From contig OY998175.1 of NCBI GenBank assembly GCA_963921935.1, forward strand, positions 223,774,517 through 223,838,516: a stretch of DNA of 64,000 nucleotides. Reading direction: 5' to 3'. The translations under genes were made by a program, and so were the position numbers. Positions 23,001-33,560 of this stretch are shown here, one piece after another (within the stretch, counting starts at the first letter, position 1; each line of letters begins with the position of its first letter). A model generated the notes under the pieces. That model made no database searches. It was not told the origin of the DNA and was given only the letters and a program-made list of their open reading frames with translations. Source of the DNA: Galeruca laticollis. Taxonomy: Eukaryota; Arthropoda; Insecta; Coleoptera; Chrysomelidae.

Positions 23001-23860
23001 TTCGTAAATTTTTGTCTGCGTCTATGTTGAACGAGCGTTGAACGATCGTCAGACGAGCGTCGATCGAGCGTCGAAGGGCGTTGAATTTTTCGTCTCTTTG
23101 TCATTAAATTGTTCTTAAAATTTTTTGTAAAATTTTTCGTAAAATTTTTTGAAAATTTTTCCAAAATTTTTCGTGAAATGTTTCGTAAAATTTTTCGTAA
23201 AATTTTTCGTAAAATTTTTCGTAAAATTTTTTCTAAAATTTTTCGTGAAATGTTTCGTCAATTTTTTTCTCAAAATATTCGCCTACTTTCTCGTCTGCGT
23301 CTATGTTGCTCGAGCGTCGGACTAAAATTTTTCGTTAAATTTTTTGTAAATTTTTGTCTGCGTCTATGTTGAACAAGCGTTGAACGAGCGTCGAACAAGC
23401 GTCGATCTAGCGTCGAACGAGCGTTGAACGAGCATCAGACGAGCGTCGAAGGGCGTTGAATTTTTCGTCTTTTTCATAAAATTGTTCGTAAAATTTTTTG
23501 TAAAATTTTTCGCATATTGTTTCGTAAAATTTTTCGTAAAATTTTTTGAAAATTTTCGTAAAATTTTTCGTCAAATGTTTCGTAAATTCTTTTGTAAAAT
23601 TTCTCGTAAAATTTTTCGCAAAATTTTTCGGAAAATTTTTTGAAAATTTTTCCCAAAATTTTTCGTAAAATTTTTCGTGAAATGTTTCGTAAAATTTTTC
23701 GTAAAATTTTTCATGAAATGTTTTGTAAAATTTTTTGTGAAATTTTTCGTGAAATGTTTCGTAAAATTTTTTGTAAAATTTTTCGTGAAATTTTTTGTAA
23801 AATTTTTCGTGAAATTTTTTGTAAAATTTTTCGTGAAATTTTTTGTAAAATTTTTCCTAA
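20059..23860. repeat. Composite 11-bp / 12-bp satellite
   Basis: Two short-unit satellites alternate. One is an 11-bp unit GAACGAGCGTC (or its complement), in blocks at about 20,059-20,165, 20,220-20,290, 20,890-20,935, 21,110-21,150, 21,620-21,715, 22,050-22,135, 22,528-22,580, 23,028-23,080, 23,312-23,328 and 23,370-23,455. The other is a 12-bp unit ACGAAAAATTTT (and complement) filling the spaces. Conserved joints separate them: GAATTTTTCGTCTCTTTGTC on one side and TTTTTGTCTGCGTCTATGTT on the other. Both orientations occur, so the whole region is rich in large palindromes. Open frames encoding endless TKNF-type or KFFV-type repeats are products of the 12-bp period and are not genes. Confidence 0.95.
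20295..20591 (-). repeat. Inverted BEL/Pao LTR copy
   Basis: Near-identical inverted copy of the LTR at 19,749-20,058. It lacks the first dozen or so bases of the LTR: the text ends AAGTAACTGACA and passes into the 12-bp satellite. The two LTRs are tail to tail, with 236 bp of satellite between them. Confidence 0.92.
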
Positions 23861-23862
23861 AC

Positions 23863-24349
23863 ATGGACAGGACAGATCTGATGGACCAGAATATAAACAC
23901 TTATGGTATAGACAGCAGACCGAAAAAATAGTCGTGGTGTATATTCACTTGGTGTCTGGACGCTGCCATTAGCAATGTATGGATTTTATAGAGAAAAGGA
24001 TGTGACCAGCGTATGAATCAGTCAACATTTAGAAGGTCCATAGCTCAAACGTATCTGCAAATATATGGAACCATTGGAAAATGTGCAGGCCGACTTCTAC
24101 CTCAAAATGTAGTATATCTTGCAACAGACTGTCGGACGACATGAGATATTACCAAAAAATCATTTGCTTGTTTATATTTCTGAGAAGAAAAGGAGACGAT
24201 ATGCAAGGGAGGGATGCTGTACTAGTGCCAAAACCATGTGCAAGAAATGTGACGATGGACAGTGTTTGGACTGCAATTATATATTTCATACAAAAACGAA
24301 CATGTTAATTATATTTTTTTAAAGTTTCATATTGTATATTGTCCTAGCG
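23863..24349 (+). pseudogene. piggyBac-like transposase, C-terminal remnant
   Basis: Begins DRTDLMDQNINTYGIDSRPK, which matches the GG-D-MDQNI--Y-I--R-KKWW segment that follows the third catalytic Asp in piggyBac proteins (that Asp is present as D in TDLMDQ). A frameshift near 23,935 and further breaks lead to RRYAREGCCTSAKTMCKKCD and GQCLDCNYIFHTK (about 24,200-24,300), the Cys-rich C-terminal finger. A candidate 3' terminus is CCTAGCG followed by TTAA at 24,350-24,353, resembling the classical CTAGGG-TTAA end. The 5' part is replaced by satellite, whose last units stop a few bases before this fragment. Confidence 0.82.
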
Positions 24350-24475
24350 TTAAATATATGCAACGGCATTTTTTCATTTTAAAAAACATTGATAAAAACT
24401 TTTCCCACTACCATATAGGAAAGTAACACATTTCGCACTCTCTACTCGCATGGAAAGTGACCTTTATTCTCACGC

Positions 24476-24523
24476 GTGCGGAAAGTTACTTTCCGCCCTA
24501 GGGCGGAAAGTAACTCTCCGCAC
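24476..24523. repeat. 48-bp near-perfect palindrome
   Basis: GTGCGGAAAGTTACTTTCCG reads into its own complement about a TA centre at 24,499-24,500, with a single mismatch in 23-bp arms. Related CACTTTCCGCAC words recur near 25,170-25,185, suggesting a small non-autonomous element family. Confidence 0.85.
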
Positions 24524-25531
24524 AGCTGGCAATAAGCCGTCAAACCTGTGAATCCTATAAGATTCACAGATGTATTTATTAATTGCTCTTCCTTATTGAT
24601 ATTATTTACATAGAAACTGGACTAAAAACTAATTATTTATAAAAAATAAAGGAAGAAAAAAACTTGTTGACACTCCTCAAACTGAACTAATTCATATTTG
24701 AATTATCGTTATCAGAGATATGTATTCACATTAATCTAATTATGATATTTCTCATATTTTTATTTTATTAAAACAAAATTTAGTTATTTTTAAAGTAAAA
24801 ATAATGAAGGAACAGCGACGTAATCCTGTTAATTCATTTGTTCCACAGTTATATCTAATAAGTACTTACTTGTTGTCATTCTTTCAAACATTGATTATCG
24901 TTATTTCTTTATTTCACTATAAAAGTAATTGTAAATTCATGTGCAATTTTTATAGAAATAATATTCAATCATATACTGTCACAAATAAAATGTAAGATTA
25001 GACAAGCAACTTAATATATACGATCTGATATTTACATATTGTTCAATAAGAAGGGTGGTCGTAGGAAAAATAGTGTACATAACTTGTGCGAAAGTGATCT
25101 TCCACAATGGTGGGATTATCTCACTCGGCTTGCGCCTCATGAGACAATACTTCCCACTCGTGTGAAAAATGTCACTTTCCGCACTCGTTACGTAATATAC
25201 TATAATACTACTTTATTATTAACACACTAAACATTTCCAAATTGATCAATTTCATATAATTTACAACAAAAAATTATTCGGGCGTTAATGGGTTAAATTT
25301 GTGGACAATGTGAAAAATAAAATAGTTTTCCTCTTTTTCACCGGACTGTGCACATACAGTATGTACAAAAATATAATAGAGGAACTTTAAATTAAAAAAA
25401 ATTTAGAAATTTAATTTTCATTATCAAACGAATCTACAAATCTGGTGTCCTCAAAATACTAGATATATGTATATAATATCGTATAACTTATACGTATATG
25501 TGCGTATATCTTCCGTCCTCAAAGTGTAGGA

Positions 25532-25536
<5 letters not shown>
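24524..25536. other. No recognisable gene
   Basis: AT-rich. Short open frames at 24,804-24,995 and 25,039-25,230 have no known motif. The part at 25,080-25,195 is richer in GC and shares the ACTTTCCGCAC word with the palindrome at 24.5 kb. Confidence 0.4.

Positions 25537-25609
<73 letters not shown>
25537..25609. repeat. TA dinucleotide microsatellite
   Basis: Uninterrupted run of about 36 TA units. Open frames of alternating Tyr-Ile across it are artefacts. Confidence 0.97.
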
Positions 25610-25610
<1 letters not shown>

Positions 25611-25611
<1 letters not shown>

Positions 25612-25905
25612 CCACCCAGACTGTTTCCTTTAACAACAAACCCCTCCACTCGGACTAGTTGGATGGAACCGGTCAACGCGACCTGCCTTAGAACTCAGGC
25701 TTGGCACATCGTATAAGCCTAAGAGGCCCAACGAATACCCCTCCGCTCGTGCCAGGAAACCCCCTCACCCGAGGTTACCCACAGGGAAACCCTGGCTCTA
25801 TTGTGCCCTACGGCACTGGTGACCGCACGCCGCGGGAACCCAAAGAAAAAAAACAATCTAAGAGGATTAACAGGCACGTAGGTACCCTCCTAGATTGTTA
25901 CAATT
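25611..25905. other. GC-rich block of unknown origin
   Basis: About 295 bp with a base composition near 55% GC by eye, far above its surroundings, bounded on the left by the TA microsatellite. It contains proline-rich open frames on the plus strand (25,701-25,910: PLTRGYPQGNPGSIVPYGTG) but no motif I recognise. A 5' untranslated or gag-like end of a retroelement is plausible. The sharp compositional edges indicate inserted DNA. Confidence 0.4.
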
Positions 25906-26726
25906 CATAAATTGATAATTACCTAAATTACCGATTCAGAACTTACACTTATTATTACTATTCCTTTTAAATGTTTTAGCCAACTAATCAAGGAATTAAT
26001 TTTTGTTTTTGTCTTCTTACGGTGGTATGTAAGTATTTGATCTTCCCTTGCTTCATTAAATTTACACGGAAAACAATTTCAAAAGTAATTATAAACAATG
26101 TTTTAAGTTTTTTCGAACAAAATAATATTTGTAATAGCGTGAGTTTGGCAATCAATATGGAGGGGAGCACGTAAATAAACAGTTGGATGTTGGCCACAGG
26201 TTTATTTATATATGTTATATCTATAGGTTTATTCGATGATTGGTTGTTGCTTACTCAGAAATCGTTCAACATACGCTTGATTGAATTTTATTTATAATAT
26301 AGTATATTCAACAAATCGTTCCTTCATCACTGGAGGAAATAGAGGACCTCCTATTATTCAGAAAAGGGATTCGAATGAAATTTGAGGGTCTTCGGCGGTG
26401 ACTTATCGCGAGGATCATTATTTATGTATAAGGTTGGCGGCAAATATTTGTTCAATTATATAATTGCGGCCACACAGCTACAATTCAAATTGTGGGTAAA
26501 GGAAAGCGGTAAATTTATGGTCATTCCAGGTAAAACAAGTGGGGTCGTCCGTAAAAATGATTAATTTGTTTGAACTAGGGACAGGCAGATATATAGCGAA
26601 ATTCGCAAAAACACAGATCCGGTTTAGTCCATAATACTGCTTAACTCATTTATATTTTATAGAAAATTCACTGTATTTACGTAGTTAAGAAACAATTTAG
26701 GTATAAAAATCAAATTCTGTGTATGA
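25906..26726. other. No recognisable gene
   Basis: AT-rich, with only short open frames (for example 26,382-26,564) that I cannot assign. Confidence 0.4.
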
Positions 26727-26957
26727 AATTAACTGTCTCGACTCTTACTTGGTGGAATCTACTCATATTAGTGTTTTAAATGAAACTCACGGTTTCTAGT
26801 TAATTCCACAATATAATAAAAATTGATGAAAATTCTAAAAAAATGACAATTGTTTCGATATAGACGATGATATTGATTTATCGAATTAATTGTCAATTTT
26901 TTAGAATTTTCAAAATTTTTTATTATATTGTGGAATTGACTAGAAACCGAAAACACT
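26727..26957. mobile_element. Hairpin MITE, copy 1
   Basis: Starts AAATTAACTGTCTCGACTCT and folds on itself about a centre near 26,865; arms contain CTAGTTAATTCCACAATATA and its complement. It is one of four related copies (see 35,594, 47,274 and 51,036). The right outer repeat is missing here. Confidence 0.85.
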
Positions 26958-27479
26958 AAATTCTGTGTAATTTTTATCTTACAAGTACAAGGCTATTATG
27001 TTATATAAGATGTGAGGAGATTTATGATAAAATAACTCTGGTTGTACTCAACCGATTTTCACAAAATTACCTCATCATGAATAAGTATTTACCGACAGTG
27101 TAAAAATAATATATTCAATGCAATTTAGTCAGTGAAATTCGTGTTAGAGAGACTTTATATTCATTTTGACAATGACTTTATATTGAGATAGCAGCAATGA
27201 GCAGGAAACTGTGCCTATTTGCCATGTTGGGTCGAATTTTGGATTAACGCTACAGGAAGAAAAACGTTAATGTGGAAAGAAGTACGCAATATGGAGGTTT
27301 TAGATTGAAACATTGCAATTTATACTGTCGCTATGTGTTTCCAAAGCTTTGTAGTATATTGGTTATTTAATTAACAATTTCCATGCTTAAATACGATTTA
27401 TAGTTGTTCTGCTGTACCTACTAAAACTATTGAAGTTTACTAATAAATTATAAACTATTAATATATAATTAGATTAGAG
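26958..27479. other. No recognisable gene
   Basis: AT-rich spacer with no motif or repeat that I can support. Confidence 0.4.
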
Positions 27480-27523
27480 TAGATTTTAACGGGGTTACAT
27501 TGCACTTAAGGTTTCTTTTGCAT
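27480..27523 (-). mobile_element. Non-LTR 3' end, left piece of split copy
   Basis: AGATTTTAACGGGGTTACAT is the complement of the 3' end of the non-LTR family seen at 1095-2935. The rest of the copy continues at 30,966 on the far side of the inserted TIR transposon. The last 8 bases (27,516-27,523, TTTTGCAT) are the target duplication. Confidence 0.85.
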
Positions 27524-30500
27524 TAGGGTGGAATGAAAAATGATGTTTTTGAATTTTTGAAGGTAATAGTGATGAAAAGTTGCCTTTTGCCTTTGGAAAG
27601 AAACTGTTAAAATTTGGTTTTAATATGAATATTTTTTGAGGTGCCGCAAATCAGTTAAAAATATGAAAATTTTAATATTTTTGAAGATCTTTTTTATACC
27701 GAAAAATTATTTTCGTCGTAATTTTTGAATGTAATAATCATAAAAAGTTAAATAATGCCTTTTAAGAGACCCAGTTAAAATGTGGTTGGATTAATAATAT
27801 ATTTTGAGGTGCTGTAGAAAACATGTATTTTTAGGCAAATTTAACCATATTTGAACATTTTTTTCTTATAGCTTAAAAAATATTTTAACTTTATAATTCC
27901 GCATTGTCTTTATATACTGTTTAATTTAAACAATTTATAAGTAAAAGAAACTGATATAGGTTAAATAAAAGTACAAATAATATATATTTTTAGATATAAT
28001 CCTCTTAATATGATAAAGCAACAGTAACAAAGTTTACTTCTTAGGTATTCTTGGAGAAGACCGACCTATTAAAATAATGTGGTGTTTTGTTAAAATATAT
28101 AACAAATAAACATAATGGTGACAGTATTAGGCAGGAGTACACGGTGGGGAAACCTGAGTGGCGGGAGAGCCCCTGTCATTTAGTTCAGTGCTGACTGCTG
28201 AAGTGATTGAGTGAGTAGCAAGTGCGGTTATCTTGCGTGGTTAAAGTGTCGAACTGTCAGTTTTTTGATGTTATAAGTGTATCGTAAAAGTCTATTTTTT
28301 TATATAAATTTATTTTTATTATCACTAGTGCGATGACATTGTCAAAACCAATTAAGACTAGACTTACGTTAGAATGTCCAATATTCAAACATCCCAAAGA
28401 ATTAAGTGAGTTAAGTTTGCCAACTTATTGTAATGTGATGAAATATTACCTTTTTGTACGACATGAACTAAAACCAGAGGCAACTTCAAAGGAACCAACT
28501 GTAAGTGAAATATTGGATATTGTTATGAATGAAGTAGAAACTATTTGGTTAAATGAAAATAATCGACTTTTTGACGTAGCGGCTTGTAAGTGCAAAATCT
28601 TTCCAGATTGTAAATGTCAAAAAGAAAAAAGGTACCGAAAATCGAGCAAACCCTTTTAACCGACCAGAGAACTACAAGAAAGATGACTATAAGTAGTGTT
28701 GATAAGGTTGTCTAAAAAGTTTTAAATAAAAGAGAAGAAAGAAAGCATAGATCAATGCAGAAACAGTTACAGTATAATCAACAATCAGCTGGTAAGGCGT
28801 TTCATAGCGATGCTGCAGATATTAGAGAAAAGTCTGATACTGACCCAGGTTCTGATGAAGAACCAACTAACAACCCAGACCATCCCTCCACTTCCGTTCA
28901 GGCGTCAACCACATGCGATCAAATGCGTGTGGAATTACCAACAGTTGCGTCTATCTGTGACAGAACTGGAGTTTCAGATAGGGTTGCTGCTGCTATTGCA
29001 AGTGCAGTTCTTAAAGATGTTGGAATTATTACAAATGTTGATAAAAGTAAAGTAATTGATAGAATGAAAATTCGATTAGCGAGATCCAAGAATCGAAAAA
29101 AAGCTATTGTAAATAGTTTTAACCAAATGAATGGAAACAAAGGATTATTTTTTGATGGTAGAAAAAATAAAACAATTTTGCAAGAAAAAAAAGGAAACAA
29201 ATTTCACAAGGAAACTATTGTCGTAGAGCATATTTCATTAGTAGAAGAGCCAGGTTCATTCTTTCTCGGGTATGTAACTCCAGCTTCTGGAACAGGCGAA
29301 GCCATAAAAAATAGCATCATAGAGTATTTTAATGGTAACAATAATTTGGATTTATCCAGCTTAACTGCTATCGGATGCGATGCAACGGCAACAAATACAG
29401 GAGTTAATAATGGTGTACTTGCTTTGATGGAAAAAACCCTAAATAGACCACTACAGTGGCTGATTTGTTTGTTTCATGGTAATAAGTTGCCTTTGTGCCA
29501 TATTTTTTGTAGATTAGATGGGAAAACACCAGGTCCTAATGAATTTGCAGGTGTAATAGGAAAGCAGCTTGAAAAATGTCATGAGCTTCCAGTGGTTAAC
29601 TTTTCTCCAATACAACACAACCTTCCTGATCTTGAAATAGAAAAAGACTTGAGCACAGACCAAAAATATTTACTTCAAATGTGCATTGCGATCTCAAGTA
29701 GCGAATGTTCTCAAGACCTCTCCTTAAGAAAACCAGGAAAGTTGGCCCATTCACGATGGCTCACGTTAGCAAGTGGCATACTTCGGTTATATGTTGGAAC
29801 AGAGAATCCTTCCGACAACCTTAAAACCTTAACAGAGTATGTCGTGAAGATGTGTGCCCCCATATGGTTTCATATTAAACTCAAACCATCATGTATAAAT
29901 GGTTCCAAACATATATGGAGACTGATCAAATTCTATCGTTACCTTTCTGAACAGCATCGAAATATAACTGATTGAAAATGTGCTTCTTTGTATATTATGT
30001 GATGGAAGGAAACACGTAAGAGAGCTAGGTCTTCGCAGACTTCTGAAGGCAAGATCAGAAAACGTAAATGGTGTAAGAAAATTTGTGACCCCCAATATCA
30101 ATTTTCAGGCTGAAGACTTCATTGATTGATTGGTTGAACTTAACAATCACAGAGTCTCCGATGACCAAACACATAACTGATGAGGCTTTAAAAGGGTATA
30201 TCTATGAGGCAAAAGAATATGGTTGCCGAATTCAGTCGATAGACTTTCCTCGTTTTCCCTGCCACATTCAAGCCGTGGAAAGAGTAATAAAACTTGTTAT
30301 AGAGTCATCACTAAGTGTCTGCGATCCTAAAGCAAGAGACGGCTTTGATAAAGCAAAAATTGAATCGCAGAAGATGATGCCTAGATTTGAGACCAAAAAC
30401 CAGTTCTTGGTTGCGAAGAATTGAAGAAGTTTATAACAGAAGAAAGTTAAAAGTACTGAAATAAAAAGAAAGTAATTTGATCTATTTCATGTCTAATTTC

Positions 30501-30957
30501 CTTCAATGAATTTTATCTTAGCATCAATTTTTATGTATCTTTCCATAAAATATAGTAAAGTTATTGATATCATTGAGTTTTCTAAGGTGAGTTTCCTATT
30601 CTGATATTAAATTCTCATTTAGTTGACGTTTTTGGACAAATCATCAATATAGCAATTACAAATATAATAAATATATCACTACTAATCCTTATGCCTTTAC
30701 CTTTCTTACAAAGAAAACTGTTTAAACTGTTATTTAAAAATATATAAAAAGAACGGAATGGGCAGATTTTTTTTCAATTTATTAGAAAATTTTGATTTCC
30801 CTTGAAAAAACTTGTTTTAAGTGCTATTGCGGCACCTCAAGATATAGATATAAAAAAATTTATAGTGTTGTTTGTGATACAAAGACTCAAGTTTTGAATG
30901 CTATCAGAATGTTTTACGGTAAAAAAATATTTTGCCCTATAAGTTCATTCCACCCTA
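27524..30957 (+). mobile_element. 3.4-kb TIR DNA transposon
   Basis: Perfect 14-bp terminal inverted repeats TAGGGTGGAATGAA at 27,524 and (complement) 30,944-30,957, flanked by an 8-bp duplication TTTTGCAT / TTGTGCAT (one mismatch). The interior carries one transposase gene on the plus strand. It sits inside the minus-strand non-LTR copy, whose two pieces rejoin if the transposon and one copy of the duplication are removed. A TAGGG tip and an 8-bp duplication are hAT-like, but the protein is not a standard hAT transposase (see the coding entry). Confidence 0.9.
28333..30424 (+). pseudogene. Transposase of the TIR element, nearly complete
   Basis: Roughly 690 codons can be followed from the Met at 28,333 to the stop at 30,424. 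An N-terminal block with C-C-C residues (AACKCKIFPDCKCQKEKRY) ends in a frameshift near 28,632 and a stop near 28,713. A long uninterrupted frame (28,755-29,975) contains LTAIGCDATATNTGVNNG (likely catalytic Asp), WLICLFHGNKLPL (a CxxH motif as in several eukaryotic DDE families), AHSRWLTLASGILRLYV and KMCAPIWFHIKLKPSC. A small gap and shift near 29,973 and another near 30,128 lead to the C-terminal part with FPCHIQAVERVIKLV and PKARDGFDKAKIESQKMMP. I recognise this domain order from uncharacterised arthropod proteins, but cannot name the superfamily. The few lesions suggest it died more recently than its neighbours. Confidence 0.8.
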
Positions 30958-30965
30958 TTGTGCAT

Positions 30966-31398
30966 ACAACACCCCCCCCCACCCCATCTACCAGAAGCGC
31001 TGTTCTCACTACTACTACATCTAACCTTTAAGTTCCAAGGTCCCAATGAACGTGAGTATTTGGGACCGCTTCAAGGAGGTTAGATCCTCACTCAAACAAG
31101 TTTCTTGTCCGAAGCATTTTTTGCTTAGGCTTACAATGGCATTCTAGGGGATCTGAAGTTTTTTCCTCCTCCCCACAGACTCTACACCCGTCAGCTTCTG
31201 CTAAATCTATTCTCATTAGTTACTTCCTAAGGGATCAGTGTCCTATAAGGAAGGTCGTGAGGAGATGTACCTTATTTTTACTGAGATCTAAATACGTTTT
31301 GGATCTAGCACTGTAAAATTTCCGTAGGAACTTTTTGGAGTGATCCAGTCTGAGAAGGAACCGCCAAATGCTTCTCTTTTGGTTTCCTTCTTCTTCCG
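30966..31398 (-). mobile_element. Non-LTR element, right piece of split copy
   Basis: On the minus strand the text matches 2470-2850 of the plus-strand family member: AACCAAAAGAGAAGCATT, the SKKFL-type segment, the Cys-rich tail region (CRVCGEEEKTSDPLECHC in a damaged frame near 31,150-31,210), and AGTGAGGATCTAACCTCCTT. The copy is 5'-truncated at about 31,398, where BEL/Pao coding sequence begins. Confidence 0.85.
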
Positions 31399-33560
31399 AA
31401 ACTCTTCCTTTTATATGAAAATTTCAGAACAGTTCCAGTTGGCCGATCCAGATTTCAGCACTCCATCAGATGTTGACATTCTGATTGGAGCTGATGTATA
31501 CTATGATATTCTTCTTCCTAATATTCTTTCATTAGGCGAAAATAGCCCAAAATCATTAAACACACTGTTCGTTTGCGTAGTAGGTGGTAAATATTCTGAG
31601 TCACATCCTTCAAAAAATGTAAAAACCGTTTTTTCCAATCATGTGCTATAGTATCTTATCGTGACATTACGTTAAATGAAATTCTTTCCAAGTTTTGGGA
31701 AACAGAAGAATTCCAGGTTTAGCCACCTTCATATCCATAGAAAGAACTTGCTGATCAGGATTTCATTAAAAATCATAAAACGGTTGAAAATTGGTCGCTT
31801 TTAAGTGACTATTCCCTTAAAAAGTACAAATGAATATGAGAAATTCTTATTTCATAGCAAAGAAAAGATTCATGTCTTTAAAAAAGAGACATAATTCAAA
31901 TCCTCACCTGTTACAAAACTATAAATCTTTTATAGATGAATATATAGCCGTTGGTCATGCCAAATATATTTATTTTCCGTGTGAACTCAAAATTCGGACT
32001 ACATATTTTCTCCCTCATCATTGCGTACTCAGAGATGATCATCAAACCACAATACTAAGAGTTGTTTTTGATCTGTCAAGTAAAAGTTCTTTGGATGTGT
32101 CCCTTAATGATATTTCACTGAAAGGTTACCAGGTCCAACCTGATTTATATAACATTTTATGTAGATTTAGACAATACCGTTATGCGATTACTGCTGACAT
32201 TCAAAGATGTACAGGCAAGTATTAACCAATCCTGAGCAAAATTTTCTTGAAAACATTATTTGGCGACAATCCCCTGCAGATCCCCTTCAGTGCATTAAGT
32301 TGCAAACAGTTACTAATGGTACAAACTGTGCACCCTTCCTAGCAACTCGATCTCTTATGGAATTAGCACGTACATCAGACAAAATGTTACCCGCTGCATA
32401 TGATGCACTGTTGCATCAAACTTATGGTGATGATATTCTGTATGGTGGTGAGTCTATTGCCAAGCTAGAGAAGTCATACGATCTCAAGTCCGCAGGGTTT
32501 TAACTTCATAAATGGAACTCAAATTCATCAAAGTTTAGAAAAACTCATTGTCCAACTGAATATACTACAAAACATAACATTTCAATAAAGAATGTTTCCT
32601 TGAATAATGTAACAGATAATTTTCTAATTTCTAGTCCTCATTCCTTTCCTACTGAGATTATGACAAAGCGTAAAGCGCTTTCCATAATTGCTCAAATGTT
32701 CGATCAGCTAAGGTTTCATAGGTCCAGTAATTGCGACTGGAAAAATATTCATGCTGAGATTGTGGTTAGCAAATCTTCCATGGAATGATCCCCTTGAAAG
32801 TGAACTTATCACTGACTAGAGTAAATTTATAAACACATTTCGATTTACAAAAGTTGAAAATTCCACGTTCATTGTTTCCAGATGAACAAATTGTTCCAGT
32901 TCAACTTCATGGATTTTCAGCAGCCGTATTAAAGCATATGTTGACTCTATACATTTCCGTGGTGTATATTAAGACAACTCTGTTTCTAGCAACCTTGTTA
33001 CTTCTACTTCAAGAGTAGCCCCAATTAAAACCATAACTCTTCCAAGATTACAGTTATGTGTCATGATGCTATCAGCTAATTTAACTAAAAAAATTATAGA
33101 CATTTTTCAACACAAATTAAAGTTTTCTTCCGTTAATCTTTGGACCGACTCCCAGATAGCTTTGTATTGGATTCAATCCCATCCATCCAAATGGACAACT
33201 TTTGTAGCAATAGAGTGTCACAAATTCAATCACTATCTTCTAATTGGACATGGATACATGTAAAATCGAGTGAAAGTCCCGCTGGCATTTTATCTCGCGG
33301 AGTTCTTACTTCAGAATTGATCGATACCAAACTTTGGTGGAATGGACCAACTTCCTAGCTCGATGTGAATTGGGGACTATTGTGGTTGATGCCTAGGAAC
33401 AAAGAAAAAATGTGATGTATACATCATCGGTTTCTAATGCCCAAATTCAGTTTTGGCAAACTTATTTTCAAAGATTTTCTAACATTAATCGATTAATTAA
33501 TTCCATATGTTATATGTTCAAATTCATTACAAATCCATACACAGTTCTGTACTTTCCATT
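31399..33560 (+). pseudogene. BEL/Pao pol: protease to integrase start
   Basis: A second BEL/Pao remnant. In order: LADPDF and PSDVDILIGADVYYDILL (about 31,440-31,510, the protease/A17 segment); a linker with KHKTVENW-like text; RT fingers with HHCVLRDD and LRVVFDLSSKSSLDVSLND (about 32,015-32,120); YAITADIQRCTGKY, then frame change into YRQVLTNPEQNFLENIIWR, TVTNGTNCAPFLATRSL and QTYGDDILYGGES (catalytic Y-DD box as YGDD, usually YVDD) at about 32,420-32,450; MTKRKALSIIAQMFDQL near 32,660; RNase H with NLWTDSQIALYWIQSHPSKW at about 33,140-33,200 and SPAGILSRGVLTSELIDTKL near 33,275-33,330. At least six frame breaks occur. The integrase proper and LTRs are not found here. A non-LTR copy abuts its 5' side. 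Confidence 0.9.

Noticed and set aside
20728..23972. Long open frames with TKNF-, KFFV- or IFRK-type repeats on both strands
   Set aside because: They follow directly from the 12-bp satellite period (4 codons) and occur in several frames at once; no start or splice context.
25451..25716. Tyr-Ile repeat frames across the TA run
   Set aside because: Product of the TA microsatellite.
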